Counted from the stretch's first letter, positions 1 to 8,332 are shown. The stretch: DNA of 35,999 nucleotides from Fimbriiglobus sp. (GCA_025362195.1 JANYHV010000426.1:1-35999), one strand, 5' to 3'. Program-made: numbers and translations. The notes: generated from the letters alone by a model not told the origin.

Positions 1-1592
1 GTCTTCATGCCCTGGTTGCGGTCGTACCAGCGGCGGAGGCTGCCGTCGCAGTGGGCGAGGCCGTACCGGGTCAGGCCGACGGTCGCGGCGGTGTACAGGA
101 CGTACGACGCGAACCAGGCCGGGCGGAGGCCGGCGTCGAGGGGCAGGTAGACGAGGCCGGCGGGGACCAGGTTGGCCGCGTCCGCGTGGCCGGTCCGCAG
201 GCAGACGGCCAGCAGGAGCGGGGTGCCCAAAACGAGGAGCGAGGCCAGGCCGCTCGTCTGGTTGCCGGTCGAGAAGCCGCGGAAGCCGACGGCGAAAAAG
301 AAGCACCACAGGACCACGCCGCCGGCCACCGAGGCGACCGTTTCGGCCGGCCCGGCCTTGCCCGAGACGCCGAGCGCGAACCACAAGACGGCCGCCGACA
401 GGGCGTACCCGCGGCCCCGCTTCCACGACGCGGCGAGGGCCGCGTGCCAGTAGTCGCGGGCCGTCAGGTCGGTCAGGAGGAGGAGTTCGAGGCGGCGGCA
501 GCGGTCCTGCGTCGTCGTGTCCCAGAGGCCGTACTGGAAGGCGGCCGGCACCCCGGCCAGGATCACCATCGCGGTGGCCACGGCCGGCGCGCCGCCCCAC
601 TTCTCGAACAGGTCGAACACGAGCCGGCCCATCCACGGCGGCCACGCGTCGCCGGCCAGCAGGTAGGCCGCGTACACCAGCGAGAACCCGCCGGCCAGCC
701 ACAGGTTGATCTTGCCCGAGTAGACCATCACCCGCCGGACCGCCCACCACGACAGCGGCTGGTCGCCGATGAACTCGAGTTGCGACGGCCGGCTGGAGTC
801 GATGGCCCCGTAGTGCCGGTCGTGGAAGTGGCCGCGCAACCGGCAGGCGGCGCGCGCCCCGGCGGTCAGCGCGACCAGCACCGCGAACGCCGTGATGCCG
901 CCGAACCGCTGCCAGGCGAACCGCTCGACGCGGTCCGGGGTGAACCAGTACCGCAAGACGCCGAACGGGTTCACGTCGAGGCCGAAGCGGACGCCGTCGT
1001 ACAGAAATTCGCCGAGCGCCGGCGGCAGCGCGTGCAGCCACAGGACGAGGTTCTCCGCCGCGATCACGCCGACGACGAGGTACGTCAGGATGCCCAGCAG
1101 GCCGACCCACTCGCCGACCCGCTGGACGCCGCGCGGCTCGTAAATCCACGCCGTCAGGCACAGCCCGGCAAGCAGCCCCCAGACCAGCGGAAGTACGAAA
1201 ATTGGGGCCAGGTCTTGCGGCGCGACCAGCCCGGTGAAGTGCAGCCCGCCCAGCACCGGCAGGCCGCTGAGTTGGACCAGCGCGAACCGCGTCATGCCGA
1301 CGAGGGCCTCGGCGAAGAAGAGCCGCCGCGGTTGCACCGGCGAGGTCAGCAGGAATTCCAGGGCGAGGCTCTTGGGCAGTTGCGTCAGCCGCCAGCCGAC
1401 GAGGGCCGCGCCCTCGACGAGGCCGAGGCACAGTAGCGCGTACCCGGCGACGGTGAGGGTTTCGGCGGACCGGGCCTGGGCGACCAGGAAGGCGAGCAGG
1501 CCGGTGACAATAATGTGCCCGACGACGACGCGGCGGAAGGTCGCCTGCCGGCCGGGAGCCTGCATGGCGACGACGAAGAACGGCTTCAACAT
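1..1592 (-). CDS. Polytopic membrane protein, ABC-2 permease-like (3'-truncated by window edge)
   Basis: The frame is open from an ATG at 1592 to base 1, so at least 530 residues are visible and the C-terminus lies outside the window. The protein has about ten or more hydrophobic segments. Two spaced blocks resemble each other: one near residues 70-90 reads LEFLLTSPVQPRRLFFAE, and one in the second half reads RRLELLLLTDLTARDYW. This 'LELLLT-P-x-x-R' pattern is typical of ABC-2 type permeases, so the gene may encode two fused permease-like halves. No ATPase gene is visible beside it; one could lie beyond the left edge. It follows mog on the same strand after 76 bases and may be co-transcribed. 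A second ATG at 1565 is an alternative start. The family is inferred by eye, and the substrate is unknown. Confidence 0.7.
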   Translation of the reverse strand, partial: MLKPFFVVAMQAPGRQATFRRVVVGHIIVTGLLAFLVAQARSAETLTVAGYALLCLGLVEGAALVGWRLTQLPKSLALEFLLTSPVQPRRLFFAEALVGMTRFALVQLSGLPVLGGLHFTGLVAPQDLAPIFVLPLVWGLLAGLCLTAWIYEPRGVQRVGEWVGLLGILTYLVVGVIAAENLVLWLHALPPALGEFLYDGVRFGLDVNPFGVLRYWFTPDRVERFAWQRFGGITAFAVLVALTAGARAACRLRGHFHDRHYGAIDSSRPSQLEFIGDQPLSWWAVRRVMVYSGKINLWLAGGFSLVYAAYLLAGDAWPPWMGRLVFDLFEKWGGAPAVATAMVILAGVPAAFQYGLWDTTTQDRCRRLELLLLTDLTARDYWHAALAASWKRGRGYALSAAVLWFALGVSGKAGPAETVASVAGGVVLWCFFFAVGFRGFSTGNQTSGLASLLVLGTPLLLAVCLRTGHADAANLVPAGLVYLPLDAGLRPAWFASYVLYTAATVGLTRYGLAHCDGSLRRWYDRNQGMK

Positions 1593-1668
1593 GACGCGAC
1601 GACCCCGGCCGACGGAAACGACGGCCAAGTGTAGGACACGAACCGGCCGGTGCCCCGCCGGAATCGCG

Positions 1669-2184
1669 TCACGCCTTCGGCCGGAACGCCTTGACGACGG
1701 TGTCGTGCGTCGTCAGGTACGGGCCGCCGATCAGGTCGAGGCAGTACGGCACGGCGGGGAAGACGGCCAGCAGGCACTCGCGGATCGCGGCCGGCTTCCC
1801 GGGCAGGTTGATGACGAGGCTGGTGCCGCGCAGGCCGGCGGTTTGCCGCGACAGGATCGCCGTCGGCACACTCTTGAGCGACACCGCCCGCATCGCCTCG
1901 CCGAACCCCGGCATGAGCCGGTCGCACACGGCCGCGGTCGCCTCGGGGGTCACGTCGCGCGGGGCCGGGCCGGTGCCCCCGGTCGTCACGACCAGGCCGC
2001 ACGCCGCGCACAACTCGATCAACGCCGCCTCGATCAGCGGCCGTTCGTCGGGGACGACGCGGACGACGGGCGACCACTCGCACGACAAGAACTCCCGGAG
2101 CGTGGCGACGATGGCCGGCCCCGACTTGTCCTCGTACTCGCCGCGGCTGGCCCGGTCGGAGACGGTCAATACGCCAATGTTCAT
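1669..2184 (-). CDS. mog: Molybdopterin adenylyltransferase family protein (Mog/MoaB)
   Basis: The 171-residue protein is the usual size for a single-domain Mog/MoaB. In this family the protein adenylylates molybdopterin, the step before molybdate insertion in molybdenum cofactor synthesis in the cytoplasm. The N-terminus reads MNIGVLTVSDRASRGEYEDK, a classic MoaB/Mog start with the S-D-R-A/S and G-x-x-x-D-x-S-G elements. The loop TTGGTGPAPRDVTPEAT is the nucleotide/pterin-binding signature, and INLPGKP near the end is the second conserved loop. The start at 2184 gives the canonical N-terminus; a longer frame upstream runs through a repeat and is not needed. No other moa/moe gene is in the window. 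Mog versus MoaB cannot be separated with certainty by eye. Confidence 0.9.
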   Translation of the reverse strand: MNIGVLTVSDRASRGEYEDKSGPAIVATLREFLSCEWSPVVRVVPDERPLIEAALIELCAACGLVVTTGGTGPAPRDVTPEATAAVCDRLMPGFGEAMRAVSLKSVPTAILSRQTAGLRGTSLVINLPGKPAAIRECLLAVFPAVPYCLDLIGGPYLTTHDTVVKAFRPKA

Positions 2185-2192
2185 GGGAGTTC

Positions 2193-2249
2193 GGGTGTGG
2201 GGTGTCGGGGATCGGGTATGGGGTATCGGGTGTGGGGTATGGTCAGACC
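2193..2249 (+). repeat. Heptamer array, left arm, ending in a 9-base palindrome
   Basis: Seven perfect 7-base units of the form GGG(T/G)(A/G)T(C/G) run head to tail from 2193 to 2241 (GGGTGTG, GGGTGTC, GGGGATC, GGGTATG and so on). They lead straight into the palindrome GGTCAGACC at 2241-2249. The array lies between the divergent mog and alcohol dehydrogenase genes. Regularly spaced GGG tracts with 3-4 base loops could fold as a G-quadruplex on this strand. No coding function is supported. Confidence 0.85.
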
Positions 2250-2290
2250 CCTTGCGGCTCGTGGTGCGACTATACCTTATCACCGTCCCG

Positions 2291-2348
2291 TCCGACCACA
2301 CCCGATCCCCGACACCCGACACCCGCCTGATACCCCACACCCCATACC
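2291..2348 (-). repeat. Heptamer array, right arm (inverted copy)
   Basis: On the minus strand this reads as the same heptamer words as the left arm (GGGTGTG, GGGTATC, GGGTGTC twice, GGGGATC, GGGTGTG). One 4-base slip occurs at 2326-2329. The array ends at GGTCGGAC (2290-2297), a variant of the left arm's palindrome. The two arms point at each other across about 40 bases, so the pair forms a long imperfect inverted repeat in front of the alcohol dehydrogenase start at 2362. Confidence 0.8.
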
Positions 2349-2361
2349 TCACAGTCCACTC

Positions 2362-3549
2362 ATGACACCCTTCGCATTTCACAGTGCCGCGTCGCTGGTC
2401 GTCGGCCGCGGCGCGGTCGCTTCCCTGGGCACCCTCGTCGCCGACCGGTTGCGCGTCCGCCGGGTCTTCGTCGTGTCGGACGAAACGCTGGCGGCGGCGG
2501 GGCTGCTCGACCGGGTCGTCGGGCCGTTGCGGGCGGCGGGGCTGACGGTCGAGGCGTGGACGGGGTGCGTGCCGGAGCCGCCGGGCGAGGTCGTCGAGGC
2601 GGCGGCGACGGCGGCCCGGGCGTTCGCCCCGGACGGCGTCGTCGGCCTGGGCGGCGGCAGCAACCTCGACACGGCCAAGCTCGTCGCGCTCCTGTTGACG
2701 CACGGCGGGAGTCTGGGCGATTACGTCGGCGACTCGCGGATTCCCGGGCCGGTCCTGCCCCTCGTCTGCGTGCCGACGACGGCGGGCACGGGCAGCGAAG
2801 TGTCGCCGGCCGCGGTCTACACGGACGCGGCGCGGCAGATCAAAGTCTCGTGCCTCAGCCCGCACTTGCGGCCGGCGCTCGCCGTCGTCGACAGCGCCCT
2901 GACCGACGGGTGCCCGGCGAAAGTGTCCGCCGACGCGGGCATCGACGCGCTGACCCACGCCGTCGAGGCGTACACGGCGTGCGGCCAGGCCGAGTTCCAG
3001 GCGCGGGCCGGCGGGCCGACGGTGTACCAGGGCAAGAACCGGCTCGCCGACTTGATGGCCGCGGAAGCGATCCGTCTCGTCGGCCGGTGCCTGACGCGGG
3101 CCGTACGGACCCCGACGGACGCGGACGCCCGCGACGGCATGGCACTGGCCGGGACGCTCGGCGGACTGGCGTTCAGCAACGCCGGGGTGGCCCTCGTCCA
3201 CGCGATGGAGTACCCGGTCGGCGGCGCGGTCCACGTCTCGCACGGCGCGGGCAACGGCCTGCTCCTGCCCTACGTCATGCGGTTCAACGCCGGCGTCCGG
3301 GCCGAAGCCCTGGGCGAGATCGGCGGGCTGCTCGGGGCCGAGGCGACGGTCGAGGGGGCGATTCACGCGGTCGAAGAGTTGCGCGCCGCCGTCGGCATCC
3401 CGACCCGGTTGCGCGACCTGGGCGTGACCGAGGCGATGCTGCCGGGGTTCGCCGACAAGGCGTTCGCCATCCAGCGCCTGATGCGCGTCAACCCGCGCCT
3501 CCCCACCTCCCCGGCCGAGATCCTGGCCGTCTACCGCGCGGCGTATTGA
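2362..3549 (+). CDS. Iron-containing alcohol dehydrogenase
   Basis: At 395 residues this matches the usual 380-400 for group III (Fe-dependent) alcohol dehydrogenases, which interconvert alcohols and aldehydes/ketones with NAD(P). Visible family motifs are the nucleotide-binding GLGGGSNLD near residue 95-103, PTTAGTGSEVSPAAV near 137, and the metal-site DAGIDALTHAVEAY near 193-206. The last region, VHAMEYPVGGAVHVSHGAGN near 277-296, carries the remaining His ligands. A second His that follows the first by four residues in FucO-type enzymes is Tyr here (VHAMEY), as in hydroxyacid-oxoacid transhydrogenase-like members. The ATG at 2362 is the first that gives a normal N-terminus; the frame upstream runs through repeat DNA. 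Substrate cannot be predicted. Confidence 0.93.
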   Translation: MTPFAFHSAASLVVGRGAVASLGTLVADRLRVRRVFVVSDETLAAAGLLDRVVGPLRAAGLTVEAWTGCVPEPPGEVVEAAATAARAFAPDGVVGLGGGSNLDTAKLVALLLTHGGSLGDYVGDSRIPGPVLPLVCVPTTAGTGSEVSPAAVYTDAARQIKVSCLSPHLRPALAVVDSALTDGCPAKVSADAGIDALTHAVEAYTACGQAEFQARAGGPTVYQGKNRLADLMAAEAIRLVGRCLTRAVRTPTDADARDGMALAGTLGGLAFSNAGVALVHAMEYPVGGAVHVSHGAGNGLLLPYVMRFNAGVRAEALGEIGGLLGAEATVEGAIHAVEELRAAVGIPTRLRDLGVTEAMLPGFADKAFAIQRLMRVNPRLPTSPAEILAVYRAAY

Positions 3550-3558
3550 CGACGGAAA

Positions 3559-3590
3559 CCGCCCGCGTGCCTTGGCGGGCGCGCGGGCGG
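3559..3590. terminator. GC-rich hairpin between convergent genes
   Basis: CCGCCCGCG at 3559-3567 pairs perfectly with CGCGGGCGG at 3582-3590 across a 14-base loop. It lies just after the alcohol dehydrogenase stop and before the stop of the convergent small secreted protein, so it could end transcription from both sides. There is no U-tract, so a classical intrinsic terminator is uncertain. Confidence 0.35.
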
Positions 3591-3619
3591 GAGGAACGGC
3601 TTGCCTTGCGGCCGGCCGG

Positions 3620-4015
3620 TTATTTTTCGTACATGAAGAAGTCGCGAGGGCTGCGGGCGAACGGGTGGTTTGGGAACACGAGCGTCCCCGGCATCCCGGC
3701 CCCCGGCTGGCCCTGTTGCGGGTACCCGGGCACGCCGGCCCCGACCGGGGCGACCGGGCCGCACCCCGGTTGGCCGACCCCGCCGCACCCGCCCTGGGCC
3801 TGCTGGCCGCAGCCGGCACAGCCGCCGCCGGACTTGAAGAAGAAGCCCTTGCGGAGCCACGGCAGGACGCCGTAGCGGGCCTCGATGCCGTCCGCCGCGG
3901 CGGGCGTGTACACGCCGGTCGGCACGGTCCCGTTGAGGGGGCCGGCGGCCCGGGCGGTGCCGCCGACGGCGACGAGGGTAATTGCGGCGGCGACCGCGAA
4001 CACGAAGCGCTTCAT
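3620..4015 (-). CDS. Small secreted Gly/Cys-rich protein, unknown function
   Basis: The 131-residue protein begins with a clear Sec signal peptide: MKR, a hydrophobic core FVFAVAAAITLVAVGG, then a likely signal peptidase cut after TARA-A near residue 23. The mature part has a basic stretch (LPWLRKGFFFKSGGG) followed by a low-complexity Gly/Pro/Gln segment with CAGCGQQ, GGCGG and PGCGP, giving four cysteines in about 25 residues. It ends RSPRDFFMYEK. An AAGGA ribosome-binding site sits about ten bases before the ATG at 4015. Cysteine-containing Gly-rich exported proteins are common in planctomycetes, but I do not recognise a named family. Confidence 0.75.
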   Translation of the reverse strand: MKRFVFAVAAAITLVAVGGTARAAGPLNGTVPTGVYTPAAADGIEARYGVLPWLRKGFFFKSGGGCAGCGQQAQGGCGGVGQPGCGPVAPVGAGVPGYPQQGQPGAGMPGTLVFPNHPFARSPRDFFMYEK

Positions 4016-4269
4016 GACATGATCCTTGCGGGTCCCGGAAACGGGGGACGCGGGCCGTCCGTGGCCTGGTCCCCGAGCACCGAACCGCCGCGGGTCGTCC
4101 CTGACCCGGCCGCGTTCGACACACCTCTTATCGGCCGGACAAGCCCCCAAAGTGCGACAATCGCCGAAATCCCTCCCGGCCGCTCAACGAAGCCAACCGC
4201 CGCAAGCGGCGTAGAGTACCACCGGTCGGGCGTCGCGGAACTGCTCGGCGGGTGCGGGGAGGGTTGTCC
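4016..4269. other. Divergent intergenic region, 254 bases
   Basis: This stretch separates the secreted protein (minus) from the Tat-type protein (plus) and must hold both promoters. I find no convincing -35/-10 pair. The only clear signals are the ribosome-binding sites at each end. No RNA gene or repeat is evident. Confidence 0.5.
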
Positions 4270-4782
4270 ATGTTGACTCGCCGTCGATTCTTCGCGGCGG
4301 CGTGCGTCGTTGCCGGCGGTGCGGCGGTCGGCGTGTCTTACCGGCGGTGGAGCTTGGACATGAGCGGGATCGAGCCGATTCTCGCGCGGATCGACGGCAT
4401 CCGGTCTCTCGACGACGACCGCGAGTTGACTATTTTGACCGAGGCCCGGGCCGCTTTCTTCGCTCGTCCGGACGCGGCGGACCACTTGGTAGTCTGGTTC
4501 CGGCTGTTCGAGCGGTTCCCCGAAGACGACGGGTACGGGGTGCTCAAGGCGGTTTTACACGACATCGAGCGAGTGTCCGGGTACGAGAGGTGGGCCGTCG
4601 CGTCGGTCGCGGCCCGGCCGTCCCGATTCCCGCTGATGATGATCGAGCGGATGGTCAACAGCGGGCAGCGGCAATGCGACGGCGTCGGACTCCTCGACCT
4701 GCTGAGCCGGGTCGCCAGCGACGCCACTTGCCCGGCCAGTGTCAGCGCAGACGCCCGCCACTTTCTGGCGAACTGCGAGTAG
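4270..4782 (+). CDS. Tat-signal exported protein, unknown function
   Basis: The ATG at 4270 has a strong GGGGAGGG ribosome-binding site at 4256-4263, which decides it over an in-frame ATG at 4252. The 170-residue product begins MLTRRRFFAAACVVAGGAA. This is a twin-arginine motif (T-R-R-R-F-F) followed by a hydrophobic stretch, as in proteins exported folded by the Tat system. The rest is mostly helical with no motif I recognise, including an acidic segment SLDDDRELT and a C-terminal LSRVASDATCPASV. A short protein on the same strand follows after 160 bases. No enzyme function can be assigned. Confidence 0.75.
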   Translation: MLTRRRFFAAACVVAGGAAVGVSYRRWSLDMSGIEPILARIDGIRSLDDDRELTILTEARAAFFARPDAADHLVVWFRLFERFPEDDGYGVLKAVLHDIERVSGYERWAVASVAARPSRFPLMMIERMVNSGQRQCDGVGLLDLLSRVASDATCPASVSADARHFLANCE

Positions 4783-4942
4783 CCGTTGAGTACGACGCTA
4801 TCGTTGTCGGGTGCAATGCCGGTGTGGCTGGGCGGCGGACGTGTGCGTGAGTTCCGCTTCGTGGACCCGGCCCGCCCGTGCCTTCCCCCAAGGATTTCGT
4901 TCGCAAGGGGCCGACCCGACGATGCTCGGAGGACGTATTGCC

Positions 4943-5155
4943 ATGAGTGAAACGGACCGAGCCGAAGTCTTCGCGGCGCTGGCGGAACTGGCCCGCCGGT
5001 ACCCGCACTGGCGCGTCGGCCAACTCGTCGCCAACGTGGCCGGGTGGGCCGACGCCGAGGTCTGGGACGCCGAAGACGCCGAACTTCTTGCGGCGGCGCG
5101 AGGGCACCTGGAACCGGCCGTCGGTCTGGCACCGGCCGGTCGCACGGACCAGTAA
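4943..5155 (+). CDS. Small conserved-looking protein (70 aa), unknown function
   Basis: The ATG at 4943 is preceded by GGAGG at 4928-4932. The product is short, acidic and helical: MSETDRAEVFAALAELARRY, then PHWRVGQLVANVAGWA, then an Asp/Glu-rich tail. The RYP-x-WR-x-GQL-x-x-NVA core resembles small hypothetical proteins I have seen in planctomycetes and other bacteria, though no role is known to me. The frame continues upstream to 4811 without a better start. It is convergent with the exonuclease gene, with 36 bases between stops. Confidence 0.65.
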   Translation: MSETDRAEVFAALAELARRYPHWRVGQLVANVAGWADAEVWDAEDAELLAAARGHLEPAVGLAPAGRTDQ

Positions 5156-5191
5156 ATCCCGGAAAGTGTTGAGCAACGCCGGCGACTCGCG

Positions 5192-6211
5192 TCAGACGGC
5201 GCGGCCTTTCCACAGGGGCTTGCCGAGGTTCGGGTCGCGCTCCGTGAACGGGCCGGGGGACGGGTCGCGGGCCAGGCACCGGGCGTACATCTCGAACTTC
5301 GCGTCCAGGTCGTCGGCGTGGTGCAGGATCAGCACCTCGGGCACGGCGGGCAGCCGCGGCGACCCCCACTCGGGCAGCGTCAGGTGGCTGGCGATCAAGT
5401 GTTCCAGCAGCGTCAACCGGTCGGGGTGCAGGTCGGGCACCGCGCGGGCGGCGTCGCGGACCAGGTCGCGGCCGAGGAGGACGTGCCCGAACAGCCGGCC
5501 GGCGACGGTCGGTTCCGGCGGCGTGCCGGGGGGGCCGGGCGCGAGTTCGGCGGCGCGGCCGAGGTCGTGCAGGATCGCCCCGGCGACGACGACATCGACG
5601 TTCAACGGCGGCGTCAAATCGGGGTAGCTCGCGGCGTACCGGGCGGCCAGGTCGAGGCACAGCCGGGCGACGTTCAGGACGTGTTCGAGCCACCCGCCGG
5701 GGAACGGGTAGAAGCGCTGCACCGTCGCCGGCAAGACCAGCAGGGTCTCGCGGTGGGCGTCGAGCAGCGCGAGCGTGAGTTGCCGCAGCGGGGCGTCGGC
5801 AATGGCGTCTTCGGCGAGTCGCCGCAGGTCGGCGAACATGGCCGCGGAGTCGAACCGCGAGCGCTCGATCAGGTCGGCCTCGCGGAAGCCGTCGTCGGCG
5901 TCCTCCGGGCGGGTCTGGCGGATCTTGAGCACGTCGATTTGCGGGCCGTACTTCTCGTGCTCGAAGTACCCGCCCTGAATCTTGTAGTAGCCGCCGACGA
6001 CCCACTCGGCCTCGCACTCGGCGAACAGCGGCGAGTCGGACCAGACCGCGCAGGTGACGCGCCGCTTCGCGTCCTGGAAGTGGCACGTCAGGAACCGCTT
6101 GCCGTCGCGCGTCGAGTGCGCCGCCTTTTGGGTGAGCAGCGCGAAGAACACGCCCGGCTCGCCGGCGGCGAGTGCGTGCAGCGGGACCGGCTTGCCGCGG
6201 GCGCGGGACAT
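5192..6211 (-). CDS. YhaM/Cbf1-type 3'-5' exoribonuclease (OB + HD domains)
   Basis: The 339-residue protein has an N-terminal OB-fold (about residues 15-100, FFALLTQKAAHSTRDGKRFL onward) and a C-terminal HD metal-dependent phosphohydrolase domain. Conserved metal-site pieces are GGWLEHVLNVARL (first His), GAILHDLGR (His-Asp), LLEHLIASHLTLPEWG (His) and ILHHADDLDAKF (His-His, Asp). This order matches YhaM of Firmicutes, a 3'-5' exonuclease acting in RNA turnover. Length compares well with the usual 310-340. It is the last gene of the operon, 40 bases after aroA. Its place beside truA suggests an RNA-related role, but that is inference. Confidence 0.85.
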   Translation of the reverse strand: MSRARGKPVPLHALAAGEPGVFFALLTQKAAHSTRDGKRFLTCHFQDAKRRVTCAVWSDSPLFAECEAEWVVGGYYKIQGGYFEHEKYGPQIDVLKIRQTRPEDADDGFREADLIERSRFDSAAMFADLRRLAEDAIADAPLRQLTLALLDAHRETLLVLPATVQRFYPFPGGWLEHVLNVARLCLDLAARYAASYPDLTPPLNVDVVVAGAILHDLGRAAELAPGPPGTPPEPTVAGRLFGHVLLGRDLVRDAARAVPDLHPDRLTLLEHLIASHLTLPEWGSPRLPAVPEVLILHHADDLDAKFEMYARCLARDPSPGPFTERDPNLGKPLWKGRAV

Positions 6212-6251
6212 GGGGCGATCCTCGAAGTTGTTCCCGGCGAACGGCGGGAAT

Positions 6252-7544
6252 TCAGCGGCCGCACGCGCGCTCCAGGTCGCGCCAGAAGCCGGGGTAGGTT
6301 TTACCGACGCAGCCGGGGTCGTTCACGACCACGCCGGGGACGCGCAGGCCGACGAGGGCCAGGCTCATCGCCATGCGGTGGTCGTTGTACGTGTCCACCG
6401 CCGCGCCGGTCAGCGCGCCGGGGACGATGACCAGGCCGTCGGCGGTTTCGGTGACCGTCGCGCCGAACTTGCGCAGCTCGGTGGCGACGGCGGCGAGGCG
6501 GTCGGTCTCCTTGTGGCGGATGTGGGCGACGTTGCGGATCGTCGTCGGCCCGTCGGCGAAGCAGGCGACCGCGGCCAGTGTCATGACGGTGTCACTGATC
6601 GCGTTCATGTCGATGTCGATGCCGCGCAACGGGCCGCCGGTCACGGTCAGCGCGTCCGGCCACTCGGTGACGGCGCAGCCCATCGCCGCGAGCGCGTCCA
6701 CGAACGCCACGTCGCCCTGCAGGGAGGTGCGCGTCAGCCCGGTGACGGTCGCGCGGCCGCCGGTGATCGCGGCGGCGGCGAAGAAGTAGCTCGCGCTGCT
6801 GGCGTCCGGCTCGACGGCGAACTCGCGGCGGTCGTGCCCCTGCCGGCCGGGGACGACGTACCGGCCCGGGGCGATCTCGTCCACGAGCAGGCCGAACTCG
6901 CGGAGCAGGGCGACCGTCATGAGGATGTACGGCTCGGACACGGCCCCGGCGGCGACCTCGATGACCGTGTCCCCGCCGGCGAACGGGGCGGCCAGGAGCA
7001 GCCCGCTCAGGTACTGGCTCGACGTGTCGGCCTTGACCCGCACGGCCCCGCCGTACAGGCCGTTCGCGTGGACGGTGACCGGCGGGCAGCCGGTGCCGGC
7101 GTCGCTGGTCGCGCTCACGCCGAGTTGCCCGAGGGCGTCGAGCAGGTCCTGGATCGGCCGCTCGCGCATCCGCGGCACCCCGTCGAGGTTGTACACGCCC
7201 TTGCCGAGTGCCAGCATCGCCGTCAGGAAGCGGACGGTCGTGCCCGAGTTGCCGACGAACAGGTCGGCCGTCCGCTCGGGGATGATCGTGCTGCCGGCCG
7301 GGCGGGAGACGGTGATCCGCTCGGCCGGCGCGTCCACGGCCACGGCCCAGCCGAGTCGCCGCAGGCAGTCGGCCATGACCTGGGTGTCCTCGCTCTGCAG
7401 CGCCCCGGTCAGCGTACACTCGGTCTCGGCCAGCGCGGCCAGGACCAGCGCCCGGTTGGTCAGGCTCTTGCTGCCCGGCACGCGGAGGGTGAAGTCGAGC
7501 GGGCCGGCGGCCGGCGTCACGGCGTAAGTCGGCGGGTCTGTCAC
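6252..7544 (-). CDS. aroA: 3-phosphoshikimate 1-carboxyvinyltransferase (EPSP synthase)
   Basis: This enzyme joins shikimate 3-phosphate and phosphoenolpyruvate in the sixth step of the shikimate pathway. The 430-residue length is normal. Motifs in order: PGSKSLTNRALVLAALA (substrate-binding Lys26, Ser27, Arg31), GNSGTTVRFLTAML, PRMRERPI, SSQYLSGLLLAAP, a central EPDASSASYFFAAAA, HIRHKETDRLAAVATELRKF and DTYNDHRMAMSLALVG. All are characteristic of the family. The start is a GTG at 7544 that overlaps the truA stop as GTGA, the same arrangement as the other junctions in this operon. No in-frame ATG gives a complete N-terminus. Confidence 0.96.
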   Translation of the reverse strand: MTDPPTYAVTPAAGPLDFTLRVPGSKSLTNRALVLAALAETECTLTGALQSEDTQVMADCLRRLGWAVAVDAPAERITVSRPAGSTIIPERTADLFVGNSGTTVRFLTAMLALGKGVYNLDGVPRMRERPIQDLLDALGQLGVSATSDAGTGCPPVTVHANGLYGGAVRVKADTSSQYLSGLLLAAPFAGGDTVIEVAAGAVSEPYILMTVALLREFGLLVDEIAPGRYVVPGRQGHDRREFAVEPDASSASYFFAAAAITGGRATVTGLTRTSLQGDVAFVDALAAMGCAVTEWPDALTVTGGPLRGIDIDMNAISDTVMTLAAVACFADGPTTIRNVAHIRHKETDRLAAVATELRKFGATVTETADGLVIVPGALTGAAVDTYNDHRMAMSLALVGLRVPGVVVNDPGCVGKTYPGFWRDLERACGR

Positions 7545-8332
7545 GGCGTCGGCCACGTCGTCTCCGGGGCGCTCGGGTAGGTCACGGACATCAGGCACAG
7601 GCCCTCGGGCGGGGCGTTCGGCCCGGCGGCCCGGCGGTCGAGCGCGGCGAGGATCGCCGTCACCATTTCCGGCGGCCATTCGCCCCGGCCGACCTTGAGT
7701 AGTGTACCGGTCATCGCCCGGACCATGTTGTAAAGGAAGCCGTCGGCCTCCACGTCGAAGTGCAAGAACTCCGGCTCCGTCCGCACGACCGTCGCCGCGT
7801 AGACCGTCCGGACGCTGGTCAGGCGGTTCGGGTAGTTCGTCTCGAAGCAGCGGAAGTCGTGCCGGCCGACCATGAGCTTCGCCCCGGCGTCCATCGCGGT
7901 TTCGTCGAGCCGCTTGCGCGAGTGGTGGGCGTACCGGCGCGAGAACGGGTCTTGCGGCCGGCCGTCGTACAGGCGGTAGCGGTACCGCTTCTTGACCGCG
8001 TCCTTGTTCGCGCAGAACGACTGCGGGGCGTCGTCGCACGACCGCACGCACACGTCCTCGGGCAGCCGCGCGTTGACCGCCTTGACGAGGACCGGGCCGG
8101 CGTGCCGGGTCACCGAGTAGACGTTGACGACCTGGCCGACGGCGTGGACCCCGGCGTCCGTCCGGCCGCTGGGGTTGGCCCGCAGGCGGGGTTCCTGCGT
8201 GACCGATTGCAACGCGGCCTCGAAGGTCTCCTGCACGGTGCGGAAGCCCGGCTGCGTCTGCCAGCCGTGGAAGGCCGTGCCGTCGTACCGGACCGTGAAC
8301 CGCAGGTTGCGGAGCGGCGGGGGCGTCTTCAA
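7541..8332 (-). CDS. truA: tRNA pseudouridine synthase A
   Basis: TruA converts uridines 38-40 in the tRNA anticodon stem to pseudouridine. The 263-residue protein carries the family's opening LRFTVRYDGTAFHGWQTQPG and the catalytic aspartate loop NPSGRTDAGVHAVGQV. Other family pieces are the KRYRYRLYDG segment and FLYNMVRAMTGTLLKVGRG near the C-terminus. The start is inferred as TTG at 8332, overlapping the ridA stop as TTGA. It lies about ten residues before the conserved YDGT, the usual distance, and no ATG or GTG fits as well. The gene overlaps aroA by four bases at its 3' end. Confidence 0.95.
   Translation of the reverse strand: MKTPPPLRNLRFTVRYDGTAFHGWQTQPGFRTVQETFEAALQSVTQEPRLRANPSGRTDAGVHAVGQVVNVYSVTRHAGPVLVKAVNARLPEDVCVRSCDDAPQSFCANKDAVKKRYRYRLYDGRPQDPFSRRYAHHSRKRLDETAMDAGAKLMVGRHDFRCFETNYPNRLTSVRTVYAATVVRTEPEFLHFDVEADGFLYNMVRAMTGTLLKVGRGEWPPEMVTAILAALDRRAAGPNAPPEGLCLMSVTYPSAPETTWPTP

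Noticed and set aside
51-1436. Long plus-strand open frame at the left edge
   Set aside because: Its product is low-complexity Arg/Gly/Pro/Gln-rich, as expected for the complement of a GC-rich gene. The minus frame encodes a sensible membrane protein.
2362-3819. Long minus-strand continuation of the mog frame through the alcohol dehydrogenase gene
   Set aside because: The part upstream of 2184 reads repeat DNA and the antisense of a well-supported gene. Mog is complete from 2184.
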